A stretch of DNA of 64,000 bases from Verrucomicrobiia bacterium (lineage in GTDB: Bacteria > Verrucomicrobiota > Verrucomicrobiia > Limisphaerales > CAIMTB01). Under the pieces are notes generated by a model, which ran no database searches, was not told where the DNA came from, and worked only from the letters and a program-made list of their open reading frames with translations. The stretch's first letter is position 1. The number at the start of each line of letters is the position of its first letter. The DNA is taken from positions 1-64,000 of the forward strand of contig JAHCBA010000026.1 of NCBI GenBank assembly GCA_019634625.1, read 5' to 3'. The position numbers and the translations under genes were made by a program. This document shows, piece by piece, positions 45,167-54,710 of this stretch.

Positions 45167-46300
45167 TTATTCGAGCGGAGCCACCGGGGCACCATCCGCC
45201 TGGCGCTCCACGCGGAGGCGGCTGGACGGAATGGTGGAGAAAGAGGTCTCCAGCTCGTTTTCGATCGCGGCAACCAGCGCGCCGAGGAAGCTGCGGACAT
45301 TCTGTGAAGCCGTGGTCCGGTTCAGCAGATGCTCGTACACCCAGAGGCTGTACTGGCCGTTGATGATCGGGGAGTAGTCATTGCTGGTGTTGTTGAACGT
45401 GCCGGCGAAAGACTTGAAGCCGTCGTAGGCGATCACATTCTGACCGGCGTTCAGCAGGTTGTAGGAATCGGCCGAGATCAGATAGCTGATGGCCGGCTGG
45501 GCACTTGTGGCCAGAGCTTGGGCGATTTGATTGGGGTTGCGGCCGGGAATAAAGGTCGGTGCCTGACCCACATCGACGACGTAATTGCCGCTGCCCTCGG
45601 GGTCCAGGCGGTATGAGATCGGTTCTCCGTTGAAACCGGCATTGAGGAACAATGTCACGCGCTGGCCGGCCGTCGGATCTCGGTTCACGAAATAGACGGT
45701 CTGTGTGTCTGCCGGATTGCCGGTCAGAAACGAGGCGGGCACGGACCCGTTGGCCGCCAGCGTCCGAATCTGGTGCGCCGTGATGTTGGTGATGCCGGCC
45801 GGGGCGGAAGTGCTCTTGACCAGATGGATGGGGGTGGCGCCAAACAACCGGTCCTCCAACACGGGCTCGGTGAACTCCGTGGCCTGCTGGAAGATCGAGG
45901 AAAAAGCGATGTCCGATTGGAGGAGCACCTGGGTCACATCTCCCTGCGTGGAGGAGGCCAGGAAGGAGACGTTGCGGTTCTGCGTCAAGTCCTGCACGCC
46001 CGCGACCGCGCCGTTGTAAAAGGCTCGCACGGTGACCGCTTGCTGACCGAACAACTGCGGGATGGTTCCGGTCCACGTCGCCTTGAGTGCGGCGGATTTG
46101 TTCACGGTCACGGGCACATTGAACTGGTCGCTTGTGTTCTCGGACGCGAGATTGGCACCGTAGAGCGCACGAATGGCGTGGTAGGCGGTGTCACGGAAGG
46201 CGACGGCGCCGGAGATGTTGATTTCCACCTGCGCCTGCGCGCCGGGGGCGGCGAGCAACAGGCCCGCCGCAAGGAATCCAGAGTTTTTCGAGATTTTCAT
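45167..46300 (-). CDS. Secreted protein, possibly a PstS-like periplasmic binding protein
   Basis: 377 residues. The signal peptide 'FLAAGLLLAAPGAQAQV' ends near residue 23. 'INISGAVAFRDTAYHAIRAL' and later 'PVTVNKSAALKATWTGTIPQ', 'ITNITAHQIRTLAANGSVPA' recall phosphate-binding PstS-like proteins of two-lobed fold, but no diagnostic anion-binding motif can be read with confidence. Position between the porin and the TPS genes suggests a role in the same export or uptake module. Could instead be a matrix protein. Confidence 0.55.
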   Translation of the reverse strand: MKISKNSGFLAAGLLLAAPGAQAQVEINISGAVAFRDTAYHAIRALYGANLASENTSDQFNVPVTVNKSAALKATWTGTIPQLFGQQAVTVRAFYNGAVAGVQDLTQNRNVSFLASSTQGDVTQVLLQSDIAFSSIFQQATEFTEPVLEDRLFGATPIHLVKSTSAPAGITNITAHQIRTLAANGSVPASFLTGNPADTQTVYFVNRDPTAGQRVTLFLNAGFNGEPISYRLDPEGSGNYVVDVGQAPTFIPGRNPNQIAQALATSAQPAISYLISADSYNLLNAGQNVIAYDGFKSFAGTFNNTSNDYSPIINGQYSLWVYEHLLNRTTASQNVRSFLGALVAAIENELETSFSTIPSSRLRVERQADGAPVAPLE

Positions 46301-46378
46301 TTTTGTAAGTCAGGAAAGGTTTTCTGTCTTGGTCGGTACTGAGCGATCAATGGTCTTCAAGTGGCTGACAGGCCGTCT

Positions 46379-47389
46379 TTACGGTTGTGCTTCGATGATG
46401 AAGAAGCGGATGGCATCCGTACTGGTGTCCTGGAGGGTCTTCTCCGTGCCGTCACCGCGGACGCTGGCGCCGGCCGTCCATGTCGAGACGGGCGAGGTCA
46501 GCCCGTCCGCACCGGTGGTGCGCAACACGTAGGTGACCCCATTGACCGTGAGAAATGTCAGTGTGGTCACTCCCTCCGCGTGGCTGATGCCGGTGATTCT
46601 CGGGGTGGGAACCGCGACCGTCGTGTTGAACGTCAAGGTGCCGTCGGCCTTCAACTCAAAGAAGCCCAGATAACGGGCGGGGGCGTTGAGGGTGCCGCCG
46701 CTCGTGGTTCCGGGCTCCACTTCGTACAAGTCCGAGCGTGACACGTTGGACGGGTTGCCTGCGAAGTCATCCGGCGTCCGATTCTCCACATTGCCCTGGA
46801 ATTGGTTGGCGTAATTGCCGCCGGGTCCGATGGGATCGCTGAGGTTGAAGTTCTGGAACGCGCCTGTCAGCGGAACGATCACCCCGGTCGCGGTGTTGTC
46901 CGGACCCGCCGCCAGCAGGTCGTTGCCGGCATAGTCCGCGCGGACACCGATGGCATCCACCTGGGCGCCCGTGTTGCCCTGCAGGGAGGTGCCGCGCCGC
47001 AGCCAGGGCGCGCTTTGCTGCGACAGGTCGGCGCGGGGCCGCGCGATCCAGAGCGTCTGAGGCGGGTGCTCTGGGAAGGTCACCGGCAACCGATTCACAC
47101 CGGCCACGGACCAGCGCACGCCGTTGAGATCCGGAAACGCCAGGACGAGCTGCGCCGCCGAGAGGCTGTCGATGTTCACGACCGTGCCGGGTGGCAGGTT
47201 GTTGTAGTTTGTGGCCTGGCCGAGGTTCACCGCGAAGTCCGCGGGGCTGCCGGTCTTGCGGAAGAGCAGCACCAGATCGCCTTTGGCGTACTGGAAGGTC
47301 TGCGCCTGCAGCGCGGCATTGAACAGGACAAGCCCGCCCGCCACCGCCATCAGGGCGCGGTGGATCGTGTAGGGTCGGGAGGTTTTCAT
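46379..47389 (-). CDS. Secreted protein of unknown function
   Basis: 336 residues from ATG 47389; the reading frame continues upstream but only across the intergenic gap and the end of the porin gene. A signal peptide ('ALMAVAGGLVLFNAALQAQ') precedes 'FQYAKGDLVLLFRKTGSPAD', 'FAVNLGQATNYNNLPPGTVV' and a C-terminal 'TTLTFLTVNGVTYVLRTTGA' typical of PVC-group secreted proteins. I do not recognise a domain. Context (porin upstream, binding-protein-like gene downstream, same strand) suggests an envelope role. Confidence 0.75.
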   Translation of the reverse strand: MKTSRPYTIHRALMAVAGGLVLFNAALQAQTFQYAKGDLVLLFRKTGSPADFAVNLGQATNYNNLPPGTVVNIDSLSAAQLVLAFPDLNGVRWSVAGVNRLPVTFPEHPPQTLWIARPRADLSQQSAPWLRRGTSLQGNTGAQVDAIGVRADYAGNDLLAAGPDNTATGVIVPLTGAFQNFNLSDPIGPGGNYANQFQGNVENRTPDDFAGNPSNVSRSDLYEVEPGTTSGGTLNAPARYLGFFELKADGTLTFNTTVAVPTPRITGISHAEGVTTLTFLTVNGVTYVLRTTGADGLTSPVSTWTAGASVRGDGTEKTLQDTSTDAIRFFIIEAQP

Positions 47390-47574
47390 TATGTGTTGTC
47401 GATGGGTCGTGTTGGGCCGAAGCGGAACGACGAGTCCTTCCGCTCCGACCGTCTCCTGCGGGTGCATCCGGTGGTCCGGTCGGCTCCCGATGTGGACGAT
47501 CAGTTTTCGGTTGGGCCTCCCGTTGCCGGGTAGGCGAGAATGTTGGAACCGCTCACGCACAGGGTCGGACAGGA

Positions 47575-49338
47575 TCAAAAGGCCAGTTGGATGCGGGTCA
47601 TCAGCGCGTTCTCATCCTGTCGCGTCACGGTGGCGGGCGGGAGATAGGTGCTCGGGTCCACCACGCTGGCGGGCGCGCCGCCTCCCTCGAACGACGTGTG
47701 CGTGAAGCTGGTCAGCACCCGCAGATTTCGATTCAGCCACCAGTTGACGCCCACGGACCATGAAGTGGCCGCGCTCGCGGAGTTGGCCGGATTGGAGAAG
47801 CCCTGAAAGGCCCCGTCGTCGATGTCGAGCTGCCCGAAGCGACCGACCAACTGCCACGCGCCCCAGCCGCCCCCCTGCGGGGAGAACGGACGGTTCGGCA
47901 CGATGCCGCCGAAGGAGGCCGGTTCACCGGTCAACATCCATTGCGCGGCGACCTGCCAGGCGTGGTGCTCCAAATCCGCCGAGCGGAAGGTCGTGCTGTT
48001 GTAAACAGCATGCTTGGAGATGGCGTACTCACCGATCAGTCCGAAGGGCCCGACGCGATACTCCAGTTGCGGCGAAACCCGCCAGAAGGCGCCGTCCCCG
48101 ACCACCGGCCCCGCCAGCGGGTTGTAGGCGAAGAACTGCTGCCCCGCCGGGGTCGTGTAACCGGACACCCGGCCTCCGCGCGAGGACGGCAGGCCGAGTG
48201 CATTCGAACTGACCTGGCTGTAGCTGCCGCCGACTCCGAAGCCGAGATCCTTCAACCACTTGTTCCCGGAGGAAAGGAACGGACGAAGAAACAGGCGCCC
48301 GGCGTATTCCCGATCGTCGCCGAAGTCCGCGTTCTCGGGATTGCGGCCGTCCCCGGCGACGTTGAAGACGCCCGCCGCGTACTCCACCCGCCCGTCGGCC
48401 AGCTTGCCGGACAACTGCACGCCCACGTTGCGCAGCGGCACGAGCGCGGAGGGCAGCCCGCGCTCGTTGAATCCCAGCGCTGAGAGGATGTGCAACTGCT
48501 CCAGCCCCACCGGCCCCTTGAATTTGCCCGCGGTGAGCGCCAGTTCCGGACGGAGCTCATAGGCCACGTAGGCATCGAAGATCTGCGCACCGCCGCCGCC
48601 GAAGTCCGGCTGGATGCGGTAGGCGATGTTGCGGAACATCGTGCCTTCAAGGATCGGCCGCGCCCGGCGCAGGAGAAACGTGTCGTTGCCCTCGTTCCAC
48701 TCGTCGTCGTTGAAGAAGGTGCGCGAGTCCAGTTGCACCAGCCCGGCCATTCGGACGGTGAAGTTCGTGTCGGCCGAGCGGAAGGAAATCCCCTGTTCAC
48801 CAATGGACAACTCCGGCAGCGCGCGGGCCCGCGCTTCCGCCGCCTCGGCGTCCAGCTCGCGCCGGCGCTCGGCGACCAGGATCCTTTGCTCCAGCTCCCC
48901 TACGGTGGGCCCATCGTCCGGCGGGAGGATGATTTCCGGCAGCAACCGGCCGGCCTGTAACGCGCCCACCTCGCCCTCCAGTTGAGCAATCCGTTGGGTG
49001 AACCGGCGCGCCTGCTCCTCCTGCGCGGCCCGGGCTCTCCCCTCTTCCTCCCGGGCCGATTCCGCAGCACGAGTCTGGCCCGCCTCCCGCTGTTCCAGTT
49101 GTTCCAGCCGGCTCAACAGTCGCCTCACCGTCTCGGATTGTTCCGCCCGAACGGCGGCCAGTTGGTTGGTGAGCGCGACGAGTTGCTCCGCCGCCCGCGC
49201 CTGCTCGTCCCGCAAACGCACCGCCTCGGCCTGGAGTTCCTGATTGGGCTGCGGTCCGCACCCGGCCGTCAGCAAGAAGACCGTTACTCCGGTCAGAGCA
49301 AGCCAGCGGGAGACGTTTATTCCTTGGGTGGTGGTCAT
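47575..49338 (-). CDS. Phosphate-selective porin (OprO/OprP)-like protein with N-terminal coiled coil
   Basis: 587 residues from ATG 49338 (ATG 49344 is an equal alternative). A lipobox-like 'LLTAGC' (C27) ends the signal, so it may be lipid-anchored. Residues about 30-180 are a charged heptad-rich coiled coil (Q, E, A, R-rich, 'LERLEQREAGQTRAAESARE'-like). The OprO/P barrel follows: 'GISFRSADTNFTVRMAGLVQ', 'RRARPILEGTMFRNIAYRIQ', 'ELALTAGKFKGPVGLEQLHI', ending in aromatic 'MTRIQLAF'. First gene of the cluster running to ExbD at 36143. Confidence 0.82.
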   Translation of the reverse strand: MTTTQGINVSRWLALTGVTVFLLTAGCGPQPNQELQAEAVRLRDEQARAAEQLVALTNQLAAVRAEQSETVRRLLSRLEQLEQREAGQTRAAESAREEEGRARAAQEEQARRFTQRIAQLEGEVGALQAGRLLPEIILPPDDGPTVGELEQRILVAERRRELDAEAAEARARALPELSIGEQGISFRSADTNFTVRMAGLVQLDSRTFFNDDEWNEGNDTFLLRRARPILEGTMFRNIAYRIQPDFGGGGAQIFDAYVAYELRPELALTAGKFKGPVGLEQLHILSALGFNERGLPSALVPLRNVGVQLSGKLADGRVEYAAGVFNVAGDGRNPENADFGDDREYAGRLFLRPFLSSGNKWLKDLGFGVGGSYSQVSSNALGLPSSRGGRVSGYTTPAGQQFFAYNPLAGPVVGDGAFWRVSPQLEYRVGPFGLIGEYAISKHAVYNSTTFRSADLEHHAWQVAAQWMLTGEPASFGGIVPNRPFSPQGGGWGAWQLVGRFGQLDIDDGAFQGFSNPANSASAATSWSVGVNWWLNRNLRVLTSFTHTSFEGGGAPASVVDPSTYLPPATVTRQDENALMTRIQLAF

Positions 49339-49718
49339 AAACATTCGGCGACTGCAAATCCTCGAGTCGTCGCCGTTCAGGCCATCGGGCTCACCGCGCT
49401 GCTGCCCACCCATGGGAACCGACCCTCAACGGGTACCAAGCCAATGCGAAAATCTACACTTTGGCTATGGAGTTGTGGTACAAATCGATTTGGATCGACC
49501 CACGAATTGCCCATGGTTACGGCATCCTCGGATGGGAATGATTGGCTGGTTTTCAAATTTTTTTGGGATTATCCGATTCTCCGCGTCCCGACAGGTCCTG
49601 CCGACGCTCTATACTCTATTCACCTATCGAGATGATAGACTTCTTGAAGACGACGTTACCCAATGCGAAGGCGGTGGCAGCCCTTCTTTCCGCGGAAGTC
49701 CGCGCACCTGCGGATTTG
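49339..49718 (-). promoter_or_regulatory. AT-richer leader of the porin-TPS-Exb cluster
   Basis: About 380 bp without a gene, between the M14 peptidase stop and the porin start, unusually AT-rich for this window. It includes a run of seven T ('caaatttttttgggattatc', plus strand) near 49556 and 'ctctatactctattcacc' near 49606. A promoter for the nine-gene minus-strand cluster must lie here or nearby. I cannot name one -10/-35 pair with confidence. Confidence 0.4.
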
Positions 49719-50549
49719 TCAGATCCCCTGTCCGATGGCCATCAGATACCGGAACTCCAGAAGGATGGTCCGCAGCGCAGCCGCGGCGGCTTCGACTTGA
49801 AGATGAACCGGAGCCCGGCCCGGGGTCTCGAAGGTGATCTCGAACGGCCGTGGCCGAAGTCCCGGCACCGCCCGAAGAATCCCGTGGTAGCCCTCCGTGA
49901 TGATCCCCCGCCGGGCGGGAAAACCGTCGATCGCTCCACGGACATTCCGGGGAAGATGCACCTCCGCGGCCCGCAGCGCCGGTTCCAGCAGGTGCTCGGA
50001 CAGCACCTCGCCATTCACGAAGCCATAGAGTCCGTCGCTGGTGTCGTCCGAGTGGAGGGTCACCAACCCGTGAAAGGCATGGGTCCAGATCTCCGTCTCG
50101 ATCGCCCGGACCTCCATCTCCAGGGAGCCTCTCCAGAACTCACGGTTGAGATCCTTCCCGCTCCGGGAATGGCGCGTGCCCTGGACGAAGCCGGACGGGT
50201 TGCACACAGGGTAGAAGTATAAGGCATAGCCCCGGGCCAGATCCGGGTCCGCCTCCAGCAGCGAGGCCAAACGGCACACGGCCAGCGCACCCTCCGGTTC
50301 GTCGCCATGAATCGTCGCGAAAATCCCCAATCGCAGATAGTCCCCCCCGCCCCGCGGCCCGAGCATGAAATAGCGCGGCATCACCTCGCTCCCATCCGAG
50401 CTCGCCCCCAGGGGCTTTCTGAAAAGATGGTCGGAATTTCGGGCGATCTCGTCGAGGGGCGCCAGAAGCCGGCTCACGGACCGCCGCGCCGGGGTGTCCG
50501 GCAGCGCCGGCGTATCGAATTGTGGATGGACTGCAGGACTGGTTTTCAT
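49719..50549 (-). CDS. M14-family zinc carboxypeptidase / succinylglutamate desuccinylase-like protein
   Basis: 276 residues from ATG 50549, which overlaps the upstream binding-protein stop as ATGA. Zinc ligands are H81 and E84 in 'IFATIHGDEPEG'. Substrate residues are suggested by 'YFYPVCNPSGFVQGTRHSRS' (N-P-x-G-F) and 'DLNREFW', the second histidine by 'LVTLHSDDTSDG', and the catalytic glutamate by 'FEITFETPG'. No signal peptide. Coupled to two sulfate-binding proteins, an odd neighbourhood that may be incidental. Confidence 0.82.
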   Translation of the reverse strand: MKTSPAVHPQFDTPALPDTPARRSVSRLLAPLDEIARNSDHLFRKPLGASSDGSEVMPRYFMLGPRGGGDYLRLGIFATIHGDEPEGALAVCRLASLLEADPDLARGYALYFYPVCNPSGFVQGTRHSRSGKDLNREFWRGSLEMEVRAIETEIWTHAFHGLVTLHSDDTSDGLYGFVNGEVLSEHLLEPALRAAEVHLPRNVRGAIDGFPARRGIITEGYHGILRAVPGLRPRPFEITFETPGRAPVHLQVEAAAAALRTILLEFRYLMAIGQGI

Positions 50550-51571
50550 GGACGACGATGACGTTCGTAAATGCTGTCGAAAATCCCTCCGCTCCCGAAA
50601 TGGGTGGCGTTCACCTTGGACCACGGGCCAAGAGCATCCTCCACGCGGAACAACTCCATCTCGCCGAAGGACGCCGCGTGCCGCTGCCGCACACCGGCAT
50701 CCGACGGCCGGTAGAAATGTCGGGCCATGATCTCCTGGGCCGGTTCGGAGAACAGGTATTCCAGGTATGCGCGTGCCAGCCGCTCCGTTCCCTTTCGCGC
50801 AACGACTCCTTCAACAAGGGCCACCGGCATCTCGGCAAGGACGCTGGTGCACGGCCGCACCATGTCCACCCGGGCACCTCCCAACTCCCGCAGAGTCAGG
50901 TGGACTTCCGCCTCGAAGGTGAGCAGCACATCGCCGATCTCCCTTTGAACGAATGTCGCCGTGGCACCCCGTCCGCCTGTGTCCAGGATCGGAACATTGG
51001 CAAAGATCCGGGCCACGAAGTCCCGCGCTCCCGCTTCGTCCAGACCGAGGCGCCGAAGCGCATGCGCGTAGGCCGCCAGGTAGCTGTACCTCCCGTTGCC
51101 TGAAGTCTTCGGATTGGGAACGATCACCTGGAGCCCCGCCCGCGCCAGGTCGTCCCAATCCCGGATGCCCCTGGGATTCCCCTTTCGGACCAGAAACACG
51201 ATGGTCGAGGCGTACGGCACGCTGCCGTGAGGCCATCGGTTCCGCCAATCCGCCGAGATCAGTCCACCCCGGTCCACCAGGGCCTCTACATCCGTGATTT
51301 GATTCAGGGTGACGACGTCCGCGCGCAAGCCGTCGAGGACCGCCCTCGCCTGACGGGTCGATCCCCCGTGGGACTGTCTCACCGCCACACGGCGACCCGT
51401 CGTCTGCGCATGATGAGCGACAAACGACCGGTTGATCTCCTCGTAGAGCTCCCTGGAAATGTCGAACGATACATTCAGGATCTCCCGCGGTTCGGCGGCG
51501 GAGGCCCAGAACCCCCAGGACGCCGCCACCAGCCCCGCGCACCATCGCCGCGCTTTTCTGTGGATGTTCAT
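50546..51571 (-). CDS. Sulfate/thiosulfate ABC transporter substrate-binding protein (second of tandem pair)
   Basis: 341 residues from ATG 51571. The signal peptide ends after 'GFWASAA'. Sbp/CysP landmarks are 'LNVSFDISRELYEEINRSF', 'RQSHGGSTRQARAVLDGLRA', 'DVVTLNQITDVEAL', 'IVPNPKTSGNGRYSYLAAY' and '[15 protein letters not shown]'. It binds sulfate or thiosulfate in the periplasm for CysTWA-type uptake. It sits 40 bp downstream of a close paralogue; no permease or ATPase gene is in the window. Confidence 0.92.
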   Translation of the reverse strand: MNIHRKARRWCAGLVAASWGFWASAAEPREILNVSFDISRELYEEINRSFVAHHAQTTGRRVAVRQSHGGSTRQARAVLDGLRADVVTLNQITDVEALVDRGGLISADWRNRWPHGSVPYASTIVFLVRKGNPRGIRDWDDLARAGLQVIVPNPKTSGNGRYSYLAAYAHALRRLGLDEAGARDFVARIFANVPILDTGGRGATATFVQREIGDVLLTFEAEVHLTLRELGGARVDMVRPCTSVLAEMPVALVEGVVARKGTERLARAYLEYLFSEPAQEIMARHFYRPSDAGVRQRHAASFGEMELFRVEDALGPWSKVNATHFGSGGIFDSIYERHRRP

Positions 51572-51611
51572 GCGTGCGGATGGATGACCGATGGCCCGCC
51601 TGATCCCTGCC

Positions 51612-52631
51612 TCACCGCCGAAAGATGCGGTCGAAGGTGCCCCCATCGGCGAAGTGAACCGCATGGGCCTTCTCCCAACCCCCAAACGCGCCATCGACCG
51701 TGACCATCTCCACTTCCGCGAACTTTTCCGGGAGTGCGTCCAGCACCTCCTGCCGCCGCGGCCGGTAGAAGTGCCGGGCCGCCAGCGTCTGCCCTTCGAC
51801 CGAATACAGGTACTCGAGGTAGGCCCGCGCCACGGCCTCGCTCCCTTTCCGCTGAACATTCCGGTCCACCCACGCCACCGAAGGTTCGGCAAGAATGCTC
51901 AGGGACGGCACGACGATCTCGAACTTGTCCGCCCCGTACTCCTTCCGCGCCAGGAACGCCTCGTTCTCCCAACTGATGAACACATCACCAATCTCCCGCT
52001 GGACGAAGGTCGTCGTCGCGCTGCGCGCCCCGGTGTCCAGCACCGGCGCGTTCCGGTACAGTTGCGCCACATAGTCCCGCACCCGCGCGTCGTCCCCCTT
52101 GAATTCCCGCTCGGCCCACGCCCACGCGGCCAGGTAGTTCCACCGCGCCCCCCCCGAGGTCTTCGGATTCGGCGTGACCACCGTCACTCCCTGCCGCACC
52201 AGATCGCCCCAGTCCCGGATGCCTTTCGGATTCCCGGTCCGCACCAGAAAGACAATTGTCGAGGTGTAGGGCGCGCTGTTGTCCGGCAGCCGCTTCTGCC
52301 AGTCCCGCGGCAGAAGCCGCGCCCGCTGCGCGATGCTGTCGATGTCGTGCGCCAGCGCCAGGGTCACCACGTCCGCCCGCAACCCATCCATCACCGACCG
52401 CGCCTGCCGGCCGGAACCGCCGTGGGATTGCTGTACGGTCACCCGGTCCCCGGTCCGCCCCGCCCAATGCTTCGCGAACGCCTCGTTGAATTCCTGGTAG
52501 AACTCCCGAGTGGGATCGTACGAGACGTTCAGCAACGTGATGTCCCGGGCGACAACCCCGGCGGTCGTGTGGAGGATCGCCAGCAGGAACAGGACCTGCC
52601 AGCGTCGTGGATTGCGATTCGTCGGATTCAT
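51612..52631 (-). CDS. sbp: Sulfate ABC transporter substrate-binding protein (first of tandem pair)
   Basis: 339 residues from ATG 52631; an in-frame extension to 52784 runs into repeat R1 and is rejected. Leader '[16 protein letters not shown]', then '[20 protein letters not shown]', '[20 protein letters not shown]', '[14 protein letters not shown]', '[20 protein letters not shown]' and '[17 protein letters not shown]': the full sulfate-binding protein pattern. An AT-rich candidate promoter lies about 180 bp upstream at 52813-52829. Confidence 0.93.
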   Translation of the reverse strand: MNPTNRNPRRWQVLFLLAILHTTAGVVARDITLLNVSYDPTREFYQEFNEAFAKHWAGRTGDRVTVQQSHGGSGRQARSVMDGLRADVVTLALAHDIDSIAQRARLLPRDWQKRLPDNSAPYTSTIVFLVRTGNPKGIRDWGDLVRQGVTVVTPNPKTSGGARWNYLAAWAWAEREFKGDDARVRDYVAQLYRNAPVLDTGARSATTTFVQREIGDVFISWENEAFLARKEYGADKFEIVVPSLSILAEPSVAWVDRNVQRKGSEAVARAYLEYLYSVEGQTLAARHFYRPRRQEVLDALPEKFAEVEMVTVDGAFGGWEKAHAVHFADGGTFDRIFRR

Positions 52632-52696
52632 GAATTCAGCATCGTCAAGGTTCCGTAGGACAGGGTCAACCGGCCTCATCCACCGCCCATGGAACC

Positions 52697-52740
52697 GGGT
52701 GCATCCCGGAGTCGTGGGGAGAGGTGCGAACTTCGCGAGG
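52697..52740 (-). repeat. Repeat R1, terminal fragment
   Basis: 'gggtgcatcccggagtcgtg' followed by 'gggagaggtgcgaacttcgc' matches the reverse complement of the right end of the R1 copy at 62773-62931, including its extra 'gagaggtgcgaa' segment. Only this end is present, in the leader of the sulfate-binding protein genes. Confidence 0.6.
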
Positions 52741-52812
52741 CGTTGCCTCCTCATCGAAATCTCGTGGATGCACTGCGCGGACACTCATTCCGTGCCACCA
52801 GCTTTCCCTTGG

Positions 52813-52829
52813 ATTGTCTATAAAGTCAA
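52813..52829 (-). promoter_or_regulatory. AT-rich candidate promoter/regulator site for the sulfate-binding protein operon
   Basis: On the minus strand it reads 'ttgactttatagacaat', flanked by 'aaaaaaactatatccctg'. The TTGACT could be a -35 element, though no good -10 follows at 17 bp. The decamer 'tatagacaat' also occurs at 23646. A site for a sulfur-status regulator is possible but unproven. Confidence 0.3.
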
Positions 52830-52922
52830 CAGGGATATAGTTTTTTTGAAAAGACGTTGATCATCAACTGGATAAACGCTGCATCCAATCCAACAGCAGT
52901 GCCCGAAACCGGTTCTCCTTCG

Positions 52923-53537
52923 ATGGCTGCCCCCATTCAGGATCCCCGCCCTTCCCCACCGCCACGTCCCACACGATCCCTCCGCCGCTGGGCCTGGGTG
53001 GCCGTGCTCCTGCTCGTTCTCATCCCGATCGATGTCTCCCTCATCCATACCTGGCGCCAGCAACGCCGGGCCGACCACGTGGAGGGCTTCATCCAGGAGG
53101 CCGCCCTCCGTCACGGCGTCGATTCCGCCCTCGTCAAGGCGGTCGTCTGGCGGGAAAGCCGCTTCCACGAATCCGCCCGGGGCGGCGTCGGCGAACTGGG
53201 CCTGATGCAGGTCGGCGCCCTCGCCGCGCAGGAGTGGGCGGAGGCCCATCGCCTCACGTCCTTTCAACATGAGGACCTGCTCGATCCCGAACGGAACACC
53301 CAGGCGGGCACATGGTACCTGGCCAAACTCCTCCGCCGCTACGCCCACACCGATCACCCGGAAACCTTCGCCCTCGCGGATTACAATGCCGGCCGGGTGA
53401 ACGTGCGCCGCTGGCTGACCGGCCCCGCCGTGACCAATGCGGCGGCCTTCCTTGAAGTCATGGATTTCCCCGGCACCCGTGCCTACGTGCGGGCCGTCCT
53501 GGAACGTCGCGAACTCTACCGACAGGGACGCGACTGA
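52923..53537 (+). CDS. Lytic transglycosylase (SLT/GH23), membrane-anchored
   Basis: 204 residues from ATG 52923, preferred to the TTG at 52857. Proline-rich cytoplasmic start, one transmembrane helix ('WAWVAVLLLVLIPIDVSLI', about 24-42), then the SLT domain: 'HGVDSALVKAVVWRESRFHE' with catalytic E78, 'GVGELGLMQV', 'NTQAGTWYLAKLLRRY' and 'ALADYNAGRVNVRRWL'. It cleaves peptidoglycan glycan strands to 1,6-anhydro products in the periplasm. Confidence 0.9.
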   Translation: MAAPIQDPRPSPPPRPTRSLRRWAWVAVLLLVLIPIDVSLIHTWRQQRRADHVEGFIQEAALRHGVDSALVKAVVWRESRFHESARGGVGELGLMQVGALAAQEWAEAHRLTSFQHEDLLDPERNTQAGTWYLAKLLRRYAHTDHPETFALADYNAGRVNVRRWLTGPAVTNAAAFLEVMDFPGTRAYVRAVLERRELYRQGRD

Positions 53538-53590
53538 CCCGAGACTCCGCGGACCCCCCCCCGGCGCCACCGCGATCCCACGCCGTCGCG

Positions 53591-54694
53591 CTACCCGATC
53601 TCCAGCACCGGGCTCCCCAGCACGTCCATCCTCGGTCGCACGCCCAACCCCGGCTCACGCGATGCCGCCAGCCGGCCGTTGACCCGTTGCGGCGCCCCTT
53701 CGGCGGTGGAGACGGTGACGTAGCTGTTGAAGTCGGTGCTGGTGTAGAGGAACTCCGGCGGAGTGCTGTGCGCCAGGTGCGCGATGGCAGCCGTCGCCAG
53801 ATCCCCGCCCCAGGTGTCCTCGAGGGTCATCGCCAGTCCCAGGCTCACACACAGATCCCGCACCTGCCTCGTCCGCGTCAGGCCGCCCAGCTTGCTGATC
53901 TTCAGATTGACCGCGTCCATCGCCAGATCCCCCCGCGCCCGCAACAGCACGTCGATCCCATCCATCGTCTCGTCGAGGACGAACGGATGCGGGCACAGGC
54001 GCCGGACCGCGAGGCATTCCTCGTAGGTCCGGCAGGGCTGTTCGATGGCGACATCCACCTCGCGCACCGCCTGGACCACCCGCACCGCCTCGTGCTGGAG
54101 CCATCCCGTATTGGCGTCGGCGATCAACCGGTCCCCCCGTTCCAGCCGCGCCGCCACCGCCCGGATCCGGTCGATGTCCTCGTCCGGGTCCCCGCCCACC
54201 TTGAGCTGGAACCGCCGGTACCCTTCCGCACGGTACTCCGCGACCCGGGCCGCCATGGCGTCCGGTGCCTCCTGGGAAATGGCCCGGTAGAGCGGGAAAT
54301 CCTCCCCGTACCGCCCGCCCAGCAATTCGCAGACCGGCAGTCCCGTCGCCTGACCCAGCAGATCCCAGCAGGCCACATCGATTCCCGTCTTCACATACGG
54401 GTGGCCCTTGAGCAGGGCATCCATCCGGCGGTTCAACCGGCCCAGGGCGAGCGGGTCTTCACCGATCAGTTGCGGCCCGATCTCCCGCAACCCCGCACGA
54501 ACACCTCCGGCGTAGGCCGGCAGGTAGGCCGGCCCCAGAGGACACACCTCGCCGTGTCCGGCCAGGCCCGTGTCGGTCTCGACCCGGACAATCGTGCTGT
54601 CGAAGACGGTCACCGCGTTGCCGCCGCTCCACCGGTACGTGGTTTCGCGCAGCGGCAGCTCGACGCGGTACGCCAGGATGCGTTGGATCTTCAT
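53591..54694 (-). CDS. Enolase-superfamily (mandelate racemase/muconate lactonizing) enzyme, probably cis-3-hydroxy-L-proline dehydratase-like
   Basis: 367 residues. Metal ligands are D193 ('IADANTGW'), E218 ('IEQPC') and D241 ('VLDETMDG'); acid/base lysines are K165 ('FQLKVGG') and K265 or K268 ('NLKISKLGG'). The N-terminal '[15 protein letters not shown]' and '[20 protein letters not shown]' resemble the hydroxyproline-dehydratase/proline-betaine-type subgroup, but dipeptide epimerase relatives cannot be excluded. Cytoplasmic. It ends convergent with the lytic transglycosylase and lies 16 bp downstream of the sulfatase on the same strand. Confidence 0.82.
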   Translation of the reverse strand: MKIQRILAYRVELPLRETTYRWSGGNAVTVFDSTIVRVETDTGLAGHGEVCPLGPAYLPAYAGGVRAGLREIGPQLIGEDPLALGRLNRRMDALLKGHPYVKTGIDVACWDLLGQATGLPVCELLGGRYGEDFPLYRAISQEAPDAMAARVAEYRAEGYRRFQLKVGGDPDEDIDRIRAVAARLERGDRLIADANTGWLQHEAVRVVQAVREVDVAIEQPCRTYEECLAVRRLCPHPFVLDETMDGIDVLLRARGDLAMDAVNLKISKLGGLTRTRQVRDLCVSLGLAMTLEDTWGGDLATAAIAHLAHSTPPEFLYTSTDFNSYVTVSTAEGAPQRVNGRLAASREPGLGVRPRMDVLGSPVLEIG

Positions 54695-54710
54695 GAATCT
54701 TGGCCGTGGT

